The position numbers and the translations under genes are program-made. 64,000 nucleotides of DNA from Meghimatium bilineatum (taxonomy: Eukaryota; Mollusca; Gastropoda; Stylommatophora; Philomycidae): the NCBI GenBank assembly GCA_034231615.1, contig CM067298.1, positions 29,890,127 to 29,954,126 on the forward strand, given 5' to 3'. Shown here in pieces: positions 28,701-34,993 of this stretch. How positions within the stretch are numbered: the first letter of the stretch is position 1; each line of letters starts with the position of its first letter. A model generated the notes under the pieces. The model did not search any database, was not told the DNA's origin, and was given only the letters and a program-made list of their open reading frames with translations.

Positions 28701-31700
28701 GGTGACCCATTGTGCATCTTTTCTCCGATGAGGTGCTTCAAAGGCAGTAAACTATTCCCAGTGTAGGAAGACCATTCCATTGCCACCCTTCATGTCCCTA
28801 GGTCCCAGACATAATTTCTTCTGTATGAGCCATGTTGGGAAATTGTGAAGTCAAATTAGACTCAGAGTTGATACACCTTACTAGATGAGGTGCTGCTTTG
28901 CCAAACACATCAGGGGTCTGGGATTTGACCTGTGCATCTCTCACGCACTCATCTCTCGTGTAAGAAAGACATAATTACCCTCTGTACTCTTGGGTACTGA
29001 ACCCAATTCTCTCTGTATGAGCTTTGTTGGGCAATGGTGACAATCGAGCTAATTAGGTTTGCTATGTCCTCAAAGACTTGCTAACCATCTACGTTGCCCA
29101 GTGTTCAGAATCTGAGTCTCAACACTGATTCAGCCAGAAGTTTTTTAACTTTATCTGCCGAAGACGGATGTGTCGGGCCATTGGTGCAAATAAAATGGCA
29201 ACACAATGCATTTCCATTATCTGAATATCATTCTGCTGGAAATCTAGTAGTACAATGATCTTGCTAAAAGAGAGATCCAGCAGGAATTTGAGAATGAACG
29301 CTGAAGAAGAAGAACTTTATGAAATGGAGAGCTGTATTCAAAGCTTTTTCCATACCCAGGAGTGCATGTTCAAGTTGGCATATCCAAAACCTGAGTCATG
29401 ACTCCTATTTTGAATGGGGTAAATTGTGGTGGGACATGTGAGCTTCTGTGTGTTCTCGAGAATGAATAGCACTTCCACCGGCCGATCACGTGCTGGACAA
29501 GTGCGACTTCGTTGCCACTGAATCATTTCACATATAGAACGCTGTCCTCTAGCTTGTGTTGCCTTTTCCCAAACTTAATGTAATCTCTAAGGATCGCCAT
29601 ATCCTAGTGAAATATACCCATATTAGGACATTGACATTGGCAGCCATTCCAATGTTTTTTTGCATTTCGACTAACCAAGATGAAATGCAGATGCCTTACG
29701 TCACTGTGTGTCAACAGTGCTGCTGGATGTGTTGGCATAGAGGTGTCGGAGATATTGCTTGTCTCTCACAGGCACTTCTCAATCCATCTACAACCACCAC
29801 ATACACAATCCCTAAAAAGGGTTGGCCAGGAACATGGCACAAGCTGCTGTATTTATGCTTCCTGGCTGCACCACGAGGAGGTATTTTAGGATCATGGTTA
29901 TCTGCTATCCTTGAGTCAGCATGAGAGCAATGGAAGACCATGCATCCTGAAGACAAAGATAGAATTTGCTGGATGGATTGTCAATGAGGGATGAGGGAAT
30001 GTTGCCAACTGAACTTATTAATAACAATACAAAGGACAGAGCAACACAAAGGACAGAGTTGTGGAGAATCATGATCGCCACATGAATGATATGCTTCAAA
30101 GTATAAATACTTGTATATGGTTGTGGAAAAGATGCATAATCAGCATGTAGGAAGACGAGAGTTAAGCTGCACAGAATGTTAACATCCATTTTTAAAAGAG
30201 CATTTACCTCCACAGCTGACTCTCTACCACACGCCTTGATCCATCACTTATGTTTTGGGTACATGTCAGAACAATAATGCGCTGTGAGGAATGTGAAAGA
30301 TAAATATACTTTTAAATACACAAATTTTCATTTTTTGTTTATATATTTAACAATAATTGTTCATTCTCTTCAAACTGTGCTGAAACAATAAAACTCAAAA
30401 TACACATGCTCATCTATTACAAATATTTAGATTAATGATAATTTAATTGCAATGAAGCTGTGGTTATTAATATGCTCAATAGCATAACATATATTTGTGC
30501 ACATGATATCCTTCCTAATATTTATTTAGAGTAGAAAAAAATGGAAATAGGTACATGTATTACCAATATGTGTAAATAAAGCAAACCAGCAACAAGACAG
30601 ATGTTTCAGCTAAAAGCTGCTATCAGGCCGAAAGACAACAAATGAAATAAATAATATACTAAAGGTAAGAAAGCACATATGGTGTGGTGATGTTATGAGG
30701 AAGAGATTAAAGCGTGGTAAAAAACATGTCACATAGAAGAGAAAGATCAAAGCTGGAATGGTCCAGCCAAGCAAGAAAAGACAGATATTGCATGACAAGA
30801 AGAAATGGTGGATTAGATAGTGATGATGAGATTTGTGATAAAATGAGACAAAAATTTAATAATAAAATTGGTTACTTCTCTCAGCGCAGTCCAGCTGGAA
30901 ACCAACGGTAAAATGGATACTGTGCGATATGTCCAAGGTCACGAGATGGACACCAGAAGATCGAACATAGATAAAGGACAAAGAATGAAGTTAGAACATA
31001 AAAAGGCCATCAAAGAATAGTCAGGTAGGCCTATAGATGAGAAAGGGGGAGGGGACAAGTAGTAAGTAGATAGACAGGGTCCATAGAGGGTAGAAGTGAA
31101 TCAGAGAGTGGGATCGAATAGAAACAGAAGAGTGCGCATTTGCCGAATGGTGCAGATATCATGATCCAACAAACTAACCATGATGTGACTTAATTACATA
31201 AAGGAACAGAGAGGTAGGTGAATGGAAACAGAAGGTATAGAGATATTGGGAAAAAAGAGGAAATGAGAGAAGGAAAGAGGTCAAATTGTGAAGAAAGATA
31301 GTCAGATACTATAGTGGCAAATCAGTGAGGGCCAATGAAATATAACAGACACATGCCACAGGCGGTAGACGGGGAGAAGGCACTACTAAATGGCAGGGAC
31401 CATCCTGTACATGAGCGTCATAAGAATGTAGCACTGTAGTATGTCAGAGTATGTATAGATGGCTGAGAGGTTGCACTAGAAAGAAAATAAATTAGTGATG
31501 GGAGAAATTATAGTACTGTATATAATACAGTACCCATGGTTTTATATAAGCCTATAGTATTATTATAATTGTAATAACTATGCCTGGACATAAAAATATT
31601 TATTGAGTTATTGACACTGTCAGTGACACTCTTATGATACTACTACTACTATTCATTTTAATCAAATAAGGCTTACCTCGCTCGTCCCTTTGCCAATCCA

Positions 31701-32033
31701 ATGGATAAAAGCTTGGTTTGACTTCTGCGTTCCATTCAGTACAGACGCGTGCACTGTTATCTCTGTTCCAACTGTACTGTCTGGTGTCGGTTTACGATTG
31801 TTTAAAATATCTGTCGTACCCGCAGGTGTAGCAGACGTTGTTCCAGAACTTTGATTTTGAACTGGACGAGACGTAGTTGCATTTCTTCTGAATCGACCGA
31901 ATTCTAGCAAGCCATTTTCAATTTTGATTGCCTTTAACGTTTGCTTATTAGAATATTTATTATTTATTGACAAGATGGCACATTCAATGGAAAATACACT
32001 CCACAAAAGACAGAATAATATTTGAATTAACAT
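1593..32033 (-). CDS. SorCS-like VPS10-domain sorting receptor, 5' part (14 exons)
   Basis: VPS10 receptors are type I membrane proteins that sort ligands and cargo receptors between trans-Golgi, endosomes and the cell surface. I joined 14 exons by GT-AG sites and phase: 1854 nt, 618 codons, no stop. Residues 1-18 are a signal peptide. An RFRR furin-type site at 47-50 matches the propeptide cleavage of this family. Then come propeller signatures: HWIGKGTSE, SQLWRSDNYGTSF, YVSTDFAEHW, YISFDKGGNW, VFTSNDGGATW and YSSDEGIHW (Asp-box-like repeats). The last exon reads SIFGHEG...KLNFSNV...C, the start of the sortilin C-terminal region. Phrases such as FHEVQGMNWTFLANK and QENAPGIILAHG look nearer to SorCS than to SorLA or sortilin, which is a judgement from memory of the family. 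The rest of the 10CC module, any PKD domain, the membrane segment and the tail lie before position 1. Introns are full of mobile elements. Confidence 0.87.
1936..2070 (-). repeat. SINE-B copy, degraded
   Basis: Carries 'attctcaaactc', 'ccagcagaatgtagtcca', 'cgttgtgtca', 'ttttatttgtgccaatggcc': the family B order in reverse orientation. Confidence 0.6.
2740..3032 (+). mobile_element. LINE 3' end (RT/RNase H family, GAA-tailed)
   Basis: Reads LRTGHNRLK then MYRKFGVSDTECAPV, the C-terminal zinc-knuckle region seen intact in the LINE at 36780-36900. Ends in a GAAGAAGAAG tail. Lies in the intron between receptor exons 13 and 14. Confidence 0.6.
3147..3254 (-). CDS. SorCS-like exon 13 (YSSDEGIHW blade)
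   Basis: Reads YSSDEGIHWKQYQFDRRGLI and VKGVLTEPGSLTMVE. Acceptor TTTCAG, donor GTATAG. Leaves AG in phase 2, which only the exon at 1593-1722 completes sensibly. Confidence 0.87.
3960..4215 (+). mobile_element. Penelope-like element 3' tail fragment
   Basis: Matches 41975-42114 joined to 47019-47130 ('ctacagtgggcatcccatgtccgaac', then 'gaatagggcttattagcc', then 'tgatcatcacttgtgatg'). It lacks the 4.9 kb hAT found in that copy, so it serves as an empty-site reference. Confidence 0.65.
4660..4935 (+). mobile_element. LINE C-terminal fragment
   Basis: In shifting frames reads LLYAEELWTIYARNVRQFNS and VGHVIYMSDKHLLKRLFYGN, the Y-G-x-E-x-W...H-V-x-R-M...L-F-Y-G-E landmarks of LINE C-termini. 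Same family as 8060-8405. Confidence 0.55.
5635..5756 (-). CDS. SorCS-like exon 12
   Basis: Reads ALSSNGTPLVGRYRFNILDQ and SILTAIPDG. Acceptor TTTCAG, donor GTAAGT. Leaves TT, completed to Phe by the next exon. Confidence 0.85.
5757..6477. other. Intronic stretch, nothing recognised
   Basis: Pyrimidine-rich plus strand with one short open frame (6065-6361) that I do not assign. It may be decayed retroelement sequence, but no motif is convincing. Confidence 0.4.
6478..6691. repeat. Foldback element, ~100-bp imperfect inverted arms
   Basis: The left arm opens acatgtctgg-attattttcc-ttgtct. The right arm reads back acatgtct-aattatttcc-attgtct in reverse complement. Arms run on through 'ataatttaataattt' and meet at a TTAGGGTTTGGGTTAGG / CTAACCCTGTCCCCAACCCTAA centre. 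A short hairpin MITE is the simplest reading. Confidence 0.65.
7105..7400 (-). repeat. tRNA-derived SINE-C copy
   Basis: Parallels 53441-53701: 'gtgtgagat-ttagc-atctcacttttca', 'gagg-caatagccatct', 'ctggctcgatccgggacc', 'ttttccgcatcaactgaggaatgaaccc', 'gtgctaac'. In reverse orientation the last part gives an A box (TGGTTAGCGC-type) and B box (GGTTCATTC-type). Confidence 0.65.
7578..7854 (+). repeat. SINE-A, full-length copy
   Basis: Begins at tgtgttgccgggg, includes 'gttgtaaaaggcgactaagg', 'gggatggagttggctgtccc', 'tatagggtcagtgaccca', 'cgcattccgttctctggact', 'gagtttgagaacgaacgcag', and ends in (GAA)n. Flanked by ACTGAAG at 7571-7577 and 7855-7861 (target duplication). Confidence 0.75.
8060..8405 (+). 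mobile_element. LINE C-terminal fragment
   Basis: Frames give RRIEDGRIPKDLFYGELQSG then KRNQAQPLLRYKDVCKHNIH then GIDVESWEQE, a typical 'RIPK.L.YGEL..GKR..G.P..RYKD' tail. Same family as 4660-4935. Confidence 0.6.
8667..8840 (-). CDS. SorCS-like exon 11 (VFTSNDGGATW blade)
   Basis: 58 codons: AAQCSLLLEVKQ, SQENAPGIILAHGIV and VFTSNDGGATWLK, a textbook Asp-box. Acceptor TCACAG, donor GTGAGT, phase 0. Confidence 0.9.
9125..9410 (+). repeat. SINE-A copy, diverged
   Basis: 'gcctgtgtattgttgggg', 'catgttgtaaaaggagatta', 'atatagggtcaaagtgac', 'gaatgcagaagaagg' in family A order with many substitutions. Confidence 0.6.
9425..9600 (+). repeat. tRNA-like SINE head
   Basis: 'gctgtgtggttagaacgcc' resembles an A box and 'gtttagggttcaatcc' a B box at tRNA spacing, followed by an unrelated body. 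No foldable acceptor stem, so not a tRNA gene. Confidence 0.45.
9852..9980 (-). repeat. SINE-A fragment
   Basis: 'gattagcaggatgtagtctg', 'cacagcttggctgcaat', 'ggcccaacacatctgacttt', 'agcatggctttga' match family A in reverse orientation. The core half is missing. Confidence 0.5.
10351..10473 (-). CDS. SorCS-like exon 10 (YISFDKGGNW blade)
   Basis: 41 codons: VQGMNWTFLANKRELTGVKT then YISFDKGGNWSPL. FLANK...VKTYI..DKG.W is a strong VPS10 signature and supports SorCS over sortilin. Acceptor CTTAAG, donor GTAAGC. Confidence 0.88.
10553..10697 (+). repeat. SINE-B copy
   Basis: 'ctgtagaagacggatgtgtc', 'ggccattggcacaaataaaa', 'ctacatccttctggaaat', 'agatccagcgggagtttgag', 'aatgaacctgtagaagaag'. Confidence 0.65.
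11755..11900 (+). repeat. Unclassified repeat Y
   Basis: 'ctgatccagcagtccatg-ctctttgacccaatgccatt', 'tgcatgtgtttgtgagct', 'gttccatat' recur at 50645-50830. The first few words also occur near 7010. Confidence 0.5.
11910..12065 (-). repeat. SINE-B copy
   Basis: 'cttcttcttcagtgttcatt', 'ctcaaactcctgctggatct', 'cagcaggatgtagtccag', 'ggaaatgcgttgcatcac' in reverse orientation. Confidence 0.65.
12410..13075 (-). mobile_element. LINE 3' part: RNase H end and zinc knuckle
   Basis: On the minus strand, 13075-12890 reads VTIQWIPSHCGIPGNRK, the last RNase H motif. Then 12800-12507 reads SEQVVILRFRIGHNQLRS and MCTCGQAAHSTKHILQDC, the C-x-C...H-x4-C knuckle. It is in pieces and is related to the LINE at 35008-37060. 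Confidence 0.65.
13254..13421 (-). CDS. SorCS-like exon 9
   Basis: 56 codons: DDEQVFIAVNHGDHVNLYLS, then FANIYHIMRLGYFEIDFHE. This region matches the 'DQVF..V...NLYIS...' segment shared by SorLA and SorCS. Acceptor CTCTAG, donor GTAAAC. Confidence 0.86.
14399..14582. mobile_element. Small hAT-type MITE candidate
   Basis: Left end GGTGCTTCTCAAC faces right end GTTGAGAAACATTG (reverse complement CAATGTTTCTCAAC). TTCTCAAC is common in hAT termini. Possible decayed 8-bp duplication tctagatt / tctaaatc. No coding content. Confidence 0.4.
14737..14832 (-). CDS. SorCS-like exon 8
   Basis: 32 codons: KSSSFGSESYLTVSYNRTKF onward, ending PGDLKTD. Acceptor TTATAG, consensus donor GTAAGT, phase 0 at both ends. 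Confidence 0.83.
15169..16358 (+). pseudogene. RNase H-type retroelement ORF, disrupted
   Basis: RNase H1-fold domain with all four acidic residues visible: D in IIYTDGS, E in MTMETM, D in ILSDSMS, D in GNERADQLAS. These sit in a frame open to a TAG at 15934-15936. The frame resumes after it (SFSMARIKDQ), is cut by a SINE at 15988-16142, and continues KDQGLKCGVARGEHF...VNQHRTGTVSR...CPVCSDDD. RNase H domains of this kind belong to non-LTR retroelements; I cannot see a reverse transcriptase next to it. The opening codon is not ATG, so the true start is unknown. GC is higher than in the surrounding intron, fitting a recent arrival. It lies in the receptor intron between exons 8 and 7. Confidence 0.7.
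15988..16142 (-). repeat. SINE-B inserted in the RNase H ORF
   Basis: Complete reverse-orientation copy with (TTC)n at the left and tccgtcttcggcgg at the right. Flanked by AAAGATCAGGAA (15976-15987) and AAAGATCAGGGA (16143-16154), an 11/12 target duplication. Confidence 0.8.
16385..16548 (+). repeat. SINE-B copy
   Basis: 'ttattggtgcaaataaaatg', 'cgacaaaatgcatttccatt', 'gcagcgggagtttgacaatg', 'ctgccgaagaagaagaa'. Confidence 0.65.
16550..17290 (+). repeat. Repeat X copy
   Basis: Shares 'tggttctggtataggaaaca', 'accaacatcgtgaacacctc', 'aggacatagacattggc', 'gaggtgtctgagatattgct', 'gttggccaggaacac', 'gatcttggttatctacta' with 28990-29990 and 33360-33845. Confidence 0.6.
17460..17870 (+). mobile_element. 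RTE-like LINE C-terminal fragment
   Basis: FYRRMLRVSWVARRLTRRC, later ELWRYIIANFSRHDK, match the Y-R-R-I/M-L-R-x-x-W...W-R landmarks of RTE C-termini, with many stops. Confidence 0.55.
18380..18560 (-). repeat. SINE-A fragment, diverged
   Basis: 'cttcttcttctgtgtccatt', 'gttgtgtcatggtttatagg', 'tctgctgtaaaatctg', 'tcaacatggcttttgagtc' in family A order, reverse orientation. Confidence 0.45.
18715..18762. repeat. Short hairpin
   Basis: tgacaatatatcatcaagtt and aacttgatatattgtca form a near-perfect inverted pair around a 7-bp loop. No function assigned. Confidence 0.5.
18820..18941 (-). CDS. SorCS-like exon 7
   Basis: Reads PSQAYYKACIVPDCKDATFE and ends SLIVHKKYIFVQ. Acceptor TTAAAG, donor GTAGTT. 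Ends in phase 0. Confidence 0.82.
19665..19800 (-). repeat. SINE-B copy, partial
   Basis: 'ggacaatggtcatactagat', 'ttcagcaggatgtac', 'gaatggaaatgagctgtgtc', 'gagccaatggtccaacacat'. Confidence 0.6.
20095..20153 (-). CDS. SorCS-like exon 6
   Basis: Short exon: GVKDIDSNTDIVHMEIEAG. Acceptor TTATAG, donor GTATGA. Phase agrees on both sides (completes TGG, leaves A of an ATG codon). Confidence 0.8.
20655..20805 (+). repeat. SINE-B copy
   Basis: 'tgctgaagacggatgtgttg', 'gtgcaaataaaattgcaaca', 'ctggaaatctagtaggacca', 'agatccagctaaagtttgag'. Confidence 0.65.
20870..21020 (+). repeat. Repeat X end fragment
   Basis: 'gggatgcaccatagggaagt', 'tttggctatctgctagcaat' parallels the 3' part of repeat X at 17160-17230. 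Confidence 0.4.
21780..22005 (-). repeat. SINE-A copy, partial
   Basis: 'ctcctgcagactagcagga', 'ctgtcatggtttatagcttt', 'ctatgggatgggaccgccaa', 'aacctcttagttgtcttcta' in reverse orientation. Confidence 0.6.
22089..22159 (-). CDS. SorCS-like exon 5 (blade with YVSTDFAEHW)
   Basis: LYVSTDFAEHWKLLLDNVLP carries an Asp-box-like turn. Acceptor TTGCAG, donor GTTAGT. Ends with TG, completed to Trp by the next exon. Confidence 0.83.
22440..22790 (-). mobile_element. LINE C-terminal zinc-knuckle fragment
   Basis: Minus strand reads HHKDQTSIFRLQTS, then LQSITADHTPYCNRLENETV, then KHHLIECPALQDL. This C...H-x4-C plus 'E-C-P-A-L' ending is typical of Jockey-group LINE C-termini. Confidence 0.55.
23061..23364. 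mobile_element. piggyBac-type fragment with TTAA end
   Basis: Starts TTAA (23057-23060) then CCTTTAGCACTCTG. Body phrases ('acttttttgttattggagac', 'ttggtgtatgtgtgata') have counterparts at 23450-23580, so this is a diverged second copy abutting the next element. No right end of its own seen. Confidence 0.45.
23369..24256 (-). mobile_element. piggyBac-like DNA transposon derivative (888 bp)
   Basis: Flanked by TTAA at 23365-23368 and 24257-24260, the hallmark target of piggyBac. Both ends read CCTTTAGCAAGCT inward (13-bp inverted repeats). Near 24080-23920 the minus strand encodes an acidic run (NFSDNESFGSMDMDILKDEK), plausible as the N-terminus of a piggyBac transposase. The catalytic domain is absent, so this looks like an internally deleted copy. 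Confidence 0.7.
24838..25060 (-). repeat. SINE fragments (families A and B)
   Basis: 'cacaaactcctgacaattag' with 'aggatgtagtctggagagca', then 'attctcaaactcctgttaag' with 'gtatgcattctggagaatg'. Two short, decayed pieces. Confidence 0.4.
25243..25393 (-). repeat. SINE-B copy
   Basis: 'cttcttcttcagcattcatt', 'ctcaaactcccgctgtatcc', 'ttccagcaggatgtagtcc', 'ggcccgacacatccatcttc'. Confidence 0.7.
25562..25717 (-). CDS. SorCS-like exon 4
   Basis: 52 codons starting LLFTDVTANKVYATKDELDT and ending LLYSLNQRK. Acceptor ATTCAG, donor GTATGA, phase 0 at both ends. A propeller-blade exon. Confidence 0.83.
26224..26490 (+). mobile_element. LINE 3' end with (AAG)n tail
   Basis: HSHMYTKFKIGNTAMCTFGQ, AKHILQECSENETLRQTYWP, then 3' UTR and an AAGAAGAAGAAGAA tail. 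Same family as 12410-12800. One knuckle Cys is replaced (C-T-F-G instead of C-T-C-G). Confidence 0.65.
27091..27184 (-). CDS. SorCS-like exon 3
   Basis: Completes SLWRSDNYGTSF-type sequence: the first base finishes an Arg codon, then SDNYGTSFSEKILEKGAK and onward. Acceptor TTACAG, donor GTTTGA. Ends in phase 0. Confidence 0.83.
27290..28000 (-). mobile_element. LINE 3' part, decayed
   Basis: Minus strand keeps QCLRTGHNSAATC near 27630, LRTGHN being the conserved core before the zinc knuckle, and RNase H-end phrases near 27790. Ends at (TTC)n near 27300. Parallel in layout to 12410-13075. Confidence 0.5.
28225..28515 (+). mobile_element. RTE-like LINE C-terminal fragment
   Basis: LYGYEAWIVRKKKLK, DILREDGVRRQITAKILIRW, VTTEKIKRGRDVGR: the Y-G-x-E-x-W...G-R-x-x-G-R layout, with stops. 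Confidence 0.5.
28990..29990 (+). repeat. Repeat X, longest copy
   Basis: Runs from 'gggtactgaacccaattctc' through 'ttccatacccaggagtgcat', 'ttaggacattgacattggca', 'gttggccaggaacatggcac' and 'ggatcatggttatctgctat'. Interrupted by a SINE-B at 29155-29312. Apparent open frames (29556-29924) lack known domains. Confidence 0.55.
29155..29312 (+). repeat. SINE-B copy with target duplication
   Basis: 'tgccgaagacggatgtgtcg', 'ggccattggtgcaaataaaa', 'gagaatgaacgctgaagaag'. Flanked by AACTTTAT at 29147-29154 and 29313-29320. Confidence 0.75.
30208..30281 (-). CDS. SorCS-like exon 2
   Basis: Reads RIIVLTCTQNISDGSRRVVE then SQLW, between acceptor CACAG and donor GTAAATG. Enters in phase 0 and leaves two bases of a codon. 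Confidence 0.83.
30660..31480. other. Purine-rich stretch, no gene recognised
   Basis: Plus strand is strongly A/G-biased (runs such as aaagggggaggggacaag). A short frame at 30714-30911 has no recognisable motif. I see no feature here beyond the composition. Confidence 0.4.
31677..32033 (-). CDS. SorCS-like exon 1 (signal peptide, propeptide)
   Basis: ATG at 32033 opens MLIQILFCLLWSVFSIEC, a clear signal peptide. The propeptide follows with RFRR at residues 47-50, then a Ser/Thr/Asn-rich stretch, then AFIHWIGKGTSE, the first VPS10 strand. The exon ends after a whole codon (GAG) at donor GTAAGC. Confidence 0.88.
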
Positions 32034-32222
32034 CTTGATCAGATTTTTCCTTGCTCATTGACGTTTGTTTTATGCCAGCAGAATTACTGCCCTCTCTGTT
32101 GATTGATTATAAACAACGGAACTATCAGGGTTGCCAGATAGCTGAAACCTTTCAAAGCCAAATGTATGTAAAAAATTACAAATAATAGTCAAGTTTCAAA
32201 ATTATATATAAACTACTACTTA

Positions 32223-32490
32223 TGTGTTCGTTCTCAAACTTCTGCAGATTATCAGAGTTGTAGCCATGAGAACAAAATTTGTTGTATTGTGGTTAGCAGC
32301 GCTGCTACGATATATGCATATTTCGGCCTGGCAAATCCGACTTCAGCATGGCCTCTGGGTTACTTAGATCCAATATAGGATGGGACAGCGAACTACACCG
32401 CATAACCTCCTTAGTCGCCTCTTCCAACCATGCATGCATGGACGGTAAACAGTGTTGCTATTCTTTTCTCACTTTCGGGCATAGTGGTCT
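32223..32490 (-). repeat. SINE-A copy, diverged
   Basis: 'tgttcgttctcaaacttctg', 'tttcggcctggcaaatccga', 'cttcagcatggcctctgggt', 'cataacctccttagtcgcct' in reverse orientation. Lies just upstream of the receptor start. Confidence 0.6.
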
Positions 32491-33129
32491 ATAACCCACG
32501 GGCTTATAAACTACTAAAATATGCTAAATTTTCAAAAACTGTTACCTATCTATGAATGTGCATTAATTCTCTCATAAACATTCATCCACTGCACAATGAC
32601 AAATATGTGTTACTTATATCTGAATTTTAGTTCCTCTAATATTATTTTGAGAGTGTGTGCTGTATTTAGACATGACAACATAGAGGGTACAAAATGTTTT
32701 ATGGCAAGTAAATATTGAAAAACAAATATAAAAGGGTCATGTGTAAACATTTACAAAATATAATTGAGGTTACCTGGGTCAACAAGTCATTAGTAGATCT
32801 TTGCATATGATATCACTATACTGAGTACAACATATACACACGCGCAATAACAAATAACCAAACTACATAGTATCGCAGAACAAATATGCCTACAGATTAA
32901 TATAAAGAAATGAAATTCATGGATTTCACCAATACGACAGGAGTTGTGAAATTAAGCAATCAAGAAATTGACGAGTCGAAAACTTTACCTAAGTAGGCAG
33001 GAAATGCCTTCAATAAATTATTCAACATCTGGAAAATAAAACCCCTAAAGACACTCATTAAGATAATTATTCTTCTGCTGCGTTTGCTCTCTGACAACCC
33101 ATACAAATAAATCGTGTGGTTTTCGCCGG

Positions 33130-33845
33130 GGAGCGTGAAGTAGTAGTACTGTTATTTGCACCTCGGTTGACTCACTCCGTGGCCTGGACATCTGAGACCC
33201 AGCACATCCGTTTTCGCCATGTTTTTAATTCAGGTAGTGGGCTTCCCTAGCATGTGACAGCCTGCCTGTCTGTTGACAGGCGGCGGGTGTGTAATGGCTC
33301 TTCGCCGAGATTTTCATTCACGTCTATCTCGCCCGAGGCCTTCTACAGTCAGTAAACTTGCCTCGTGTAATTGGACATTTTGTGCATGTGTTCATCGGGT
33401 ACTGAACCTTTTTTTCATCCACGAGCCTGGTTCTGGCTTAGGATGAACTCTACAAAAGAGTTGGACCCGGGATCTTTTGCCTTCTTAGTCGAAGATTCGT
33501 TCACCGACATCGTGAACCCCTCCTCCAAGTATGAGTCACACCACGCGTTTGGGAGTAAAGCTTGTTTTCGAGCTGAACGGCTTTGCCCCATTTGTACCTG
33601 AGCCCATCGGGTACTGAACTCTTTCTCTCCGCGAGCATGTTTTCGGTATAGGAAAGCTCGACAGTAGAGGTTGGCCAGGTTTGCTTTGATACAATCCCCA
33701 GAAGGTTTAGCCAGAATCAACTCGAGCAGCTGTATTTCTATTTCCAGGGTGCACTACGAGGAGGTACTTTTGGGATCTTGGGTATCTACTAACCCTTGGT
33801 CCGCTAAGTACGGTACCTTTTGCACCCCATATTAAGATCAATCCT
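33130..33845 (+). repeat. Repeat X, 5' part and body
   Basis: 'cagcacatccgttttcgcca', 'tttttaattcaggtagtggg', 'gacagcctgcctgtctgttg' parallels 15100-15175, directly before the RNase H ORF. The body then matches 16550-17240. Repeat X and the RNase H ORF may therefore belong to one element. Confidence 0.5.
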
Positions 33846-33849
33846 TTTG

Positions 33850-34300
33850 ACTCCTGCGTAATCGCTGTACTAACTTACGGATGCAAAAGCTGGAAATCCA
33901 CTAATGCCATAGAAAAAAAGACTCAACAATTGTAAGAATAAATGGCTACGAAAAATTATGAACATAGATTGGGAAAACTTTGTCACAAATTAATCAATAA
34001 GAGACACCCAATAAGAATATATGCCAACTATTATTAATAAGACGTTGGCAGTATTTATGTCATGTACTTAGATCAGCAGACGAGAACAAACTTATCCACC
34101 AAGCTCTGTCATGGTCTGCAACAGGAAAACCAAAACGTTGAAGACTCAGAACAACACTACGGAGAACAATCAATAACAATGCAATGACATTGGGTATTAC
34201 ACCACCAAAGAACTACAACTTGAAGCGAATCGTACGTCGTGGAGAAATATAACTTCTGCCTTATGTGCCGCCCTTGGCACCAAAGGAACAAACTAGCTAA
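33850..34300 (+). mobile_element. LINE C-terminal fragment
   Basis: AVLTYGCKSWKSTNAIEKK, then RRWQYLCHVLRSADENKLIH, then TLRRTINNNAMTLGI: Y-G-C-x-S/T-W and R-R-W-x-Y-L-x-H-V-L-R landmarks, in broken frames. Confidence 0.6.
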
Positions 34301-34993
34301 AGTAACAGATTTGTGTTGAACAATACACAAATCAACGTTTTGACCAAAAAGTCTTAGCAAGATATTGTCAAACAAACACAAATGGAACCACGAACTGTGA
34401 CTACATACAAACAATGATCATGGTTTTCAACGTAAAACTCCTGCACGAAGAAAATGTGTAGAAGCTCAGACTTGGATGAAGTGTTCACTATGTCGGTGAA
34501 CGAAATCTCAGCTAAGAGGGCGTACTAACCTTAGTTACATTTTATTTGATCAATTGAATGTACTGGAAGGAAACTTCTGTTGCCATTTTTTGCAGTATCA
34601 GGTATCACAATCGTAACAAAGCATCCATTTATACAGCATGGGAAAAGTAATATCAAATACCTTTTCGAAGCACGCAAGCCTACTCTTCATTCTATATTTA
34701 TACATGCGCACATGTGACAACTGGTACCTGGACTTCTACTACATTGTGTAAATAGTAGGGCTACTGTCCTTTTTACAGACATGTCGTAGGAGGCGAATAA
34801 GAAAAGTTAGAGGATGGGTTGATCATGTAACCTGTGGAAAAAGTCATTGTCATTGCATGTCTTGCCTTATCTCGTGTTTTGTGTAGGGCTTCCATGTTTC
34901 GGATCCATAATATAGTGTGCTCAGCCAGAACGTTTGTTTGTCTGTAACTTTGTTTTAAATTTCAGCGGTTTTTCCCCGAGTTTTTTTCATGTT

